37,363 bases of DNA from Butyrivibrio sp. (lineage in GTDB: Bacteria > Bacillota_A > Clostridia > Lachnospirales > Lachnospiraceae), in contig JAGOGF010000013.1 in assembly GCA_017996845.1 (NCBI GenBank), positions 1-37,363 on the forward strand, written 5' to 3'. The notes under the pieces were generated by a model that was not told where the DNA came from, did no database searches, and saw only the letters and a program-made list of their open reading frames with translations. Each line of letters opens with the position of its first letter. The stretch's first letter is position 1. A program made the translations under genes and the position numbers. Below are positions 33,368 to 37,363 of this stretch, piece after piece.

Positions 33368-33700
33368 TTGGTTGCATTTTCTCATGTACCGCAGCAGGAT
33401 GATTATTTACCCAAACAGCGAATTCAGAGGTTGCCTGAAAAGAGGAAGTTTCCGGTTTTACTTTTTTCCCTGGTCTGTAATGCTGTTCTTGTTGTACTTG
33501 TTATAGCCATGTTTTTTATAGCAGATACAAGCAAGGCAGATAATATATTGAATTACAAAAGAAATGTTACAAATAGATATGCATCCTGGGATCAGGAAAT
33601 TGCGCAAAGAGAAAATGCCGTACGTGAAAAAGAGAGAGAACTCGGTTTATCCAATATGGAAGCAACAGATGATGCAAAACAGATGATGCAAAACAGATGA
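33368..33700 (+). CDS. C-terminal part of the frameshifted protein (membrane helix and coiled coil)
   Basis: The frame can be read from 33323. The TTG at 33368 is only a nominal start, and no ribosome binding site precedes it. The encoded part shows a basic region (QRIQRLPEKRK), one membrane helix (FPVLLFSLVCNAVLVVLVIAMFF shown here only in part: LLFSLVCNAVLVVLVIAMFF) and an extracytoplasmic charged helix (QEIAQRENAVREKERELG). The lack of a plausible start and the fit to the upstream fragment argue that it is the second half of one membrane protein. The end is altered by a 14-nt tandem duplication. Confidence 0.45.
   Translation: MVAFSHVPQQDDYLPKQRIQRLPEKRKFPVLLFSLVCNAVLVVLVIAMFFIADTSKADNILNYKRNVTNRYASWDQEIAQRENAVREKERELGLSNMEATDDAKQMMQNR
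33666..33700 (+). repeat. 14-nt tandem duplication at the end of the frameshifted gene
   Basis: CAGATGATGCAAAA occurs at 33666-33679 and 33680-33693, followed by a partial CAGATGA. The unit is not a multiple of three. With one copy the frame would end nine codons later at TAA 33724-33726. This fits slippage in a degenerating gene or an assembly artefact. Confidence 0.85.
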
Positions 33701-33798
33701 ATTCTTCGGCTGGGGACTCAGAGTAAAGAATGATCACATTTATGACATAATTCCGTTATATACTTGAAGCATACAATGGAAAGGGAATGGTACGATAT

Positions 33799-34476
33799 AT
33801 GGACAGACTCAAGATTCTTGTTGTAGATGATGAGAGCAGAATGAGAAAACTTGTAAGAGATTTTCTTGTAAAAAGCAATTTTGAGGTTTTGGAGGCGGAA
33901 GATGGCAGCCAGGCTGTTGATATTTTTTTTGCAGACAAGGATGTAGCGCTTATTATTCTGGATGTTATGATGCCGAAAATGGATGGTTGGGAGGTATGCA
34001 GAGAAATCAGGGCATATTCAAAGGTACCGATCATAATGCTTACAGCTAAAGCGGATGAACGAGATGAACTGCAGGGGTTTGATCTTGGAGTAGATGAATA
34101 TATCGCCAAGCCATTTAGTCCTAAGATCCTGGTTGCACGGGTGGATGCGATTCTTCGCAGAACCAAGCAGATTTTGCAGGATGATATACTGGAAGCAGGC
34201 GGAATTGTAATTAATAAAGCAGCACATAGTGTTACAATTGATGGAAAAATGATTGATTTAAGCTATAAAGAGTTTGAGCTTTTGACATATTTTCTTGAAA
34301 ATCGAGGAATAGCTCTTTCAAGAGAAAATATCTTAAATAATGTATGGAATTACGATTATTTTGGAGATGCCAGAACAATTGATACGCATGTTAAAAAACT
34401 GCGTGGAAAAATGGGTGACAAAGGCGATATGATTAAAACAATCTGGGGAATGGGGTATAAGTTTGAAGAAAACTGA
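33799..34476 (+). CDS. OmpR/PhoB-family response regulator (second system)
   Basis: The 225 residues carry a receiver domain (about 4-118) with the acidic pair Asp10/Asp11, phospho-acceptor Asp55 in IILDVMMPKMDGW, the LTAKAD threonine and the AKPFSP lysine. A winged-helix output domain follows, with the typical SYKEFELLTYFLENRG and IKTIWGMGYKFE ending. The ATG at 33799 is chosen because it gives the usual MDRLKILVVDDE start; an ATG at 33787 is possible but abuts the GGAAAGGGA ribosome binding site. A lone TATACT at 33759-33764 may be the -10 box. The stop overlaps the kinase start by 14 bases, so translation is coupled. Confidence 0.92.
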   Translation: MDRLKILVVDDESRMRKLVRDFLVKSNFEVLEAEDGSQAVDIFFADKDVALIILDVMMPKMDGWEVCREIRAYSKVPIIMLTAKADERDELQGFDLGVDEYIAKPFSPKILVARVDAILRRTKQILQDDILEAGGIVINKAAHSVTIDGKMIDLSYKEFELLTYFLENRGIALSRENILNNVWNYDYFGDARTIDTHVKKLRGKMGDKGDMIKTIWGMGYKFEEN

Positions 34477-35962
34477 CCATGTCAAATACCCGTTAAGACA
34501 CCAGTTCAGTTTGCTTTTTTTGGCACTTCTTGCAGGAATGATCGTAATCAGCCTTGTTTTGAACGATACACTTTTAGAGCAGTATTATATACATAATAAA
34601 ACAAGGGTTATGAATGCAGCATATAAAAGCATTAATGATGCAGCAAACAGTGGTGATATTTCTTCTGAAGGGTTTGATATTGAACTTCGTAAAATATGTG
34701 AGAAATATAATATTGATGTGATTGTTCTGGATGCGGATTCTCAGACTGTTAAATCTTCGTCCAACGACAGTTCCTTTCTTGCAAAAAGGCTGTGGGATAA
34801 TCTTCTGCAAATGGGTTCAGATGCTTCTTCCGGTGATGACACCCATGTGCTTCAGAAAACAGATCATTATACATTGCAGTTGGGTTCAGATGTGAGAACA
34901 GAAACTAAATATATGGAAGAATGGGGATTCCTTGATAATGGCAATATTTTTCTGATCAGAAGTGCATTGGATGGGATAAAGGACAGTGCAGAAATATCCA
35001 ACCGGTTTATGACATATGTTGGGATTCTGATTGCTTTGTTGGGAGGAATTCTTTCTTTTGTTATTGCGAGAAAAATAACGCGTCCGATTACGGAATTAAC
35101 TGATATTTCCGAGAAAATGAAAAATCTGGATTTTGAGGCAAAATATCAGGATAAAGGAAAGAATGAGCTTGATCTTCTAGGCAGAAATATTAATGAACTT
35201 TCTGAGACGCTTGAGGTAACTATTTCCGAGTTAAAAACAGCTAATAATGAACTGAAACAGGATATTGCGCATAAAAACAGAATTGATGAAATGAGAAAAG
35301 AGTTTCTTTCTAATGTATCACATGAGCTGAAAACTCCGATAGCCTTGATACAGGGGTATGCAGAAGGATTACAGGCAGATATTAATGATGATGCTGAAAG
35401 CAGAGATTTTTATTGTGAAGTTATTATTGATGAAGCTGCAAAAATGAATGAGATGGTAAAAAAACTGCTTACACTGAATCAGATAGAATTTGGCAATGAT
35501 GTTGTATCGATGGAAAGATTTGATATTGTTGATTTGATAAGAAATTATCTTAAATCTGCTGAAATTCTTGCCAGACAGAAAAATGCGACTGTAAAAATGG
35601 ATCATTATGATCCGATTTTTGTATGGGCAGATGAGTTCAAAATTGAAGAGATAATTCAGAATTACTATAGTAATGCCATAAATCACCTTGAAGGTGAAAA
35701 AATCATTGAAATTCGACTCAGGAAACAAAATAATATTGTTAGGATCAGCGTATTCAATACTGGTTTACCGATTCCGGAAGACAGCATCGATCATATATGG
35801 GAAAAGTTCTATAAGGTGGATAAGGCGCGCACAAGGGAATATGGCGGAAGCGGTGTTGGATTATCCATTGTTAAGGCAATCATGGATTCTATACATCAGA
35901 AATATGGAGTACAGAATTATGACAATGGAGTAGAATTCTGGTTTGAACTTGAAACCAAATAG
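34463..35962 (+). CDS. HAMP-containing sensor histidine kinase (second system)
   Basis: The 499 residues start at a TTG behind GGGG (34452-34455), 14 bases inside the regulator gene. No other start would keep the first membrane helix. Membrane segments (about 14-34 and 184-202) flank an extracytoplasmic domain of about 150 residues. A HAMP domain (RKITRPITELTDISEKMK), a coiled linker, HisKA with His287 (SNVSHELKTPIALIQGYAEG) and the ATPase domain follow. The G1 box reads NTGLPIP in place of the common DTGxGI, a variant I associate with some clostridial kinases. The G2 box GGSGVGLSIVK is intact. Its signal is unknown. Confidence 0.9.
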   Translation: MKKTDHVKYPLRHQFSLLFLALLAGMIVISLVLNDTLLEQYYIHNKTRVMNAAYKSINDAANSGDISSEGFDIELRKICEKYNIDVIVLDADSQTVKSSSNDSSFLAKRLWDNLLQMGSDASSGDDTHVLQKTDHYTLQLGSDVRTETKYMEEWGFLDNGNIFLIRSALDGIKDSAEISNRFMTYVGILIALLGGILSFVIARKITRPITELTDISEKMKNLDFEAKYQDKGKNELDLLGRNINELSETLEVTISELKTANNELKQDIAHKNRIDEMRKEFLSNVSHELKTPIALIQGYAEGLQADINDDAESRDFYCEVIIDEAAKMNEMVKKLLTLNQIEFGNDVVSMERFDIVDLIRNYLKSAEILARQKNATVKMDHYDPIFVWADEFKIEEIIQNYYSNAINHLEGEKIIEIRLRKQNNIVRISVFNTGLPIPEDSIDHIWEKFYKVDKARTREYGGSGVGLSIVKAIMDSIHQKYGVQNYDNGVEFWFELETK

Positions 35963-36095
35963 AAAAATATAACTTCCTGTAATGTCTAATTTTGCACAAT
36001 ATGATTTTAACCTGAGATAGGGAAATGTGATATGACTGTTTTAGGCAGATTATTCTTTTGCTAATATTTATTATATGCATAACATGAGGGTGAAT

Positions 36096-36863
36096 ATGAA
36101 ACATAATGTATTAGGTATTTTTGTATCGATTGCTTTATTAACGACAATCACGGGTTGTGGCGCTTCATATCCGAATCTGACGCAGGAGCAGTATGATCAA
36201 ACGGTTGATTATGCCGCGGGACTGCTTATGAAGTATTCCTATAACAACATTGACAGATTAACAAATGCTGCAGTTTCAGCATCGGCAAGCACATCAGAAG
36301 AATCTGCACCTGATTCTTCTGAGAACGCATATTCTTTAACGGATCCAGGAAATAATAGTAGCGCAGCAGTAGCATCACAGACAGATTCTATCCAAAACAC
36401 CTCATCAATAGCATCTGCAGATGCATCAACGCAGAATAACCTGAATGATTCGCAAGATGAGATTGCAAAAAAACTGGATGGACTTTCATTGAAATATAAT
36501 GGTTATTCTGTTATGAATTCATATCCTGCTGATGATGCACAGGGGGCGATATCTGTTGATAAAGGAATGAAGCTTCTTATTTTTAATTTTACAATTTCCA
36601 ATCAAACAGCAAAGGGAATAGATCTTAACATGGCTAAAAAGCATGCATCATTTCTAATTTCTGTAAATGGTAAAAAACAGGGATATACTATGGTGACAAT
36701 GTTTGATAATGATTTGAGTACCTACCAGGGTTCTGTTCCGGCAGGAAAAAGTACAGATCTTGTTTTGATTCTGGATTTGCCGGAAAGCACAACGAAGTCA
36801 GCAAATACATTTGGAGTAACAATGAAGATTGATAATCAGGCCAGTTCCTATATACTTGAATAA
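36096..36863 (+). CDS. Lipoprotein with Ser-rich linker and Ig-like C-terminal domain
   Basis: The 255 residues begin with a lipoprotein signal and lipobox ITGC. After about 45 residues (TQEQYDQTVDYAAGLLMKYS) comes a Ser/Ala/Asn-rich linker (about 65-135). A beta-rich C-terminal domain follows (about 145-255, with MKLLIFNFTISNQTAKGIDL and GSVPAGKSTDLVLILDLPES). It resembles the DUF4352/DUF5067 type of extracellular Ig-like domains, but this is not certain. The ATG at 36096 behind GAGGGTG is chosen over 36075 because it puts the signal at the start. It follows the second two-component system after 133 nt and could be part of its sensing or output, which is inference. Confidence 0.78.
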   Translation: MKHNVLGIFVSIALLTTITGCGASYPNLTQEQYDQTVDYAAGLLMKYSYNNIDRLTNAAVSASASTSEESAPDSSENAYSLTDPGNNSSAAVASQTDSIQNTSSIASADASTQNNLNDSQDEIAKKLDGLSLKYNGYSVMNSYPADDAQGAISVDKGMKLLIFNFTISNQTAKGIDLNMAKKHASFLISVNGKKQGYTMVTMFDNDLSTYQGSVPAGKSTDLVLILDLPESTTKSANTFGVTMKIDNQASSYILE

Positions 36864-36881
36864 TTGAATGTAAGTCTATTT

Positions 36882-36912
36882 AAAAAGATGCCATATTTCA
36901 GGCATCTTTTTT
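36882..36912 (+). terminator. Intrinsic terminator after the lipoprotein gene
   Basis: AAAAAGATGCC and GGCATCTTTTT form a perfect 11-bp stem with an 8-nt loop, ending in six T. It isolates the lipoprotein gene from the rRNA operon downstream. Confidence 0.9.
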
Positions 36913-37041
36913 GCACTTAAATGAGAACCTTATAAAAGACTGAAAATGTTGCTGTTAAAGGAATCAGGCAAACAATCATAACGATATATTGAATTATATT
37001 ATACTTTATAAAAATATATGAAAAAAGATTGTAAAATTTGG

Positions 37042-37070
37042 TTGACAATATGTACCCCCAGTGATATATT
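37042..37070 (+). promoter_or_regulatory. rRNA operon promoter with upstream AT-rich tract
   Basis: TTGACA (37042-37047) and TATATT (37065-37070) have exactly 17-bp spacing. The 55 bases before the -35 box are almost pure A/T (including 36985-37040), which suits an UP element. The predicted start near 37077 is about 243 nt before the 16S gene. Confidence 0.82.
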
Positions 37071-37319
37071 TATATTCGTTGCTGATGCAGCACCAACAAA
37101 GACTTCGGAAAGCGCACCAGGAGCGGATTCACAAAAGTTTATTCTATAAAAGCACCTTGACAAATAAACAGTAATGCAACCTTGAAAAATTCCAAAAAGC
37201 AGATAAGATCTGCAGAGAATAATTCAGAACAACCAGCTTTCATACAACCAAGCCGGGCGTATGAGAGAAAAAGTAAAAAACGGACAGAGTCAGCAAATGA
37301 TTCTGGCCGGATCGAATAA
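37071..37319 (+). other. rRNA operon 5' leader, no protein gene
   Basis: This leader holds small stems such as TGCTG-ATG-CAGCA (37080-37092) and GCAGA-TAAGA-TCTGC (37199-37213), plus an isolated TTGACA at 37157-37162 without a good -10. The half of the 16S processing stem should be in the last part, but its partner lies beyond the window. Upstream, 36913-37041 is AT-rich and contains no convincing gene. Confidence 0.6.
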
Positions 37320-37363
37320 TAAACTGAGAGTTCGATCCTGGCTCAGGATGAACGCTGGCGGCG
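37320..37363 (+). rRNA. 16S ribosomal RNA, 5' end (partial)
   Basis: GAGAGTTCGATCCTGGCTCA followed by GGATGAACGCTGGCGGCG is the universal start of bacterial 16S. Aligning AGAGTT to E. coli positions 8-13 sets position 1 near 37320. Position 14 is C where the common 27F primer site has T. The window ends after about 44 nt of the gene. Confidence 0.95.

Noticed and set aside
33727..33798. Promoter for the second two-component system
   Set aside because: TATACT at 33759-33764 is a fair -10, but the -35 position shows only ACATTT; support is too weak for a separate feature.
37157..37162. Second rRNA promoter at an isolated TTGACA
   Set aside because: No acceptable -10 hexamer lies 16-18 bp downstream.
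37220..37260. boxA-like antitermination signal in the rRNA leader
   Set aside because: AGCTTTCATAC resembles boxA too weakly to call.

Overview
This window looks like a chromosomal segment of a low-GC, anaerobic Bacillota, most likely a member of the Lachnospiraceae. The reasons are Gram-positive style AGGAGG ribosome binding sites, near-consensus sigma-A promoters, several lipoproteins, a rex-nnr-alr cluster, a homodimeric glycyl-tRNA synthetase, scpAB, an M16C presequence-type peptidase and a sodium-pump decarboxylase operon. Coding density is high and almost everything except one J-domain gene is on the plus strand. The last 44 bases are the 5' end of a 16S rRNA, so the window probably stops where a contig broke at an rRNA operon. 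I see no tRNA, CRISPR array, insertion sequence or prophage.

Layout. 1-2241: tail of an unknown gene, then a PhoB-type response regulator and histidine kinase closed by a strong terminator. 2267-6563: a redox/NAD-repair/cell-wall operon (rex, coiled-coil protein, nnr, alr) with a consensus promoter and a Rex-box-like operator at its transcription start. 6546-9973: a convergent membrane J-domain gene, then a CNNM/CBS-domain protein with yebC. 10025-16685: a polytopic membrane protein, an M16C peptidase, a DUF4349 lipoprotein and era. 16701-22610: recO, a lipoprotein, glyS, alaS and the short rpsU gene, with several structured leaders. 22645-25604: a CmpB-like membrane protein, a metallophosphoesterase and scpA-scpB. 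25606-30764: a five-gene biotin-dependent operon with a divergent acyl-CoA-type carboxyltransferase, a lipoprotein-like OadG, a free biotin carrier, OadB and a biotin-domain-less OadA. 30865-33036: glycogen debranching enzyme. 33058-33700: a gene that appears split by a frameshift and carries a 14-nt tandem duplication. 33799-36912: a second two-component system and a lipoprotein. 36913-37363: rRNA promoter, leader and 16S start.

How the genes fit together. Rex senses NADH/NAD+ and Nnr repairs hydrated NAD(P)H, so the rex operon couples redox sensing to cofactor repair. The decarboxylase operon should couple decarboxylation of one or two substrates to sodium export. Its two different carboxyltransferases around one carrier and one OadB resemble a mix of a sodium pump and a propionibacterial transcarboxylase. 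This is the most interesting system here, although its substrates cannot be read from sequence alone.

The most checkable observations are the Rex operator overlapping the rex start site, the divergent active-site motifs of the first carboxyltransferase, the double lesion at 33058-33700, and the hairpins or terminators placed between a promoter and a ribosome binding site ahead of recO and of the lipoprotein-glyS unit.
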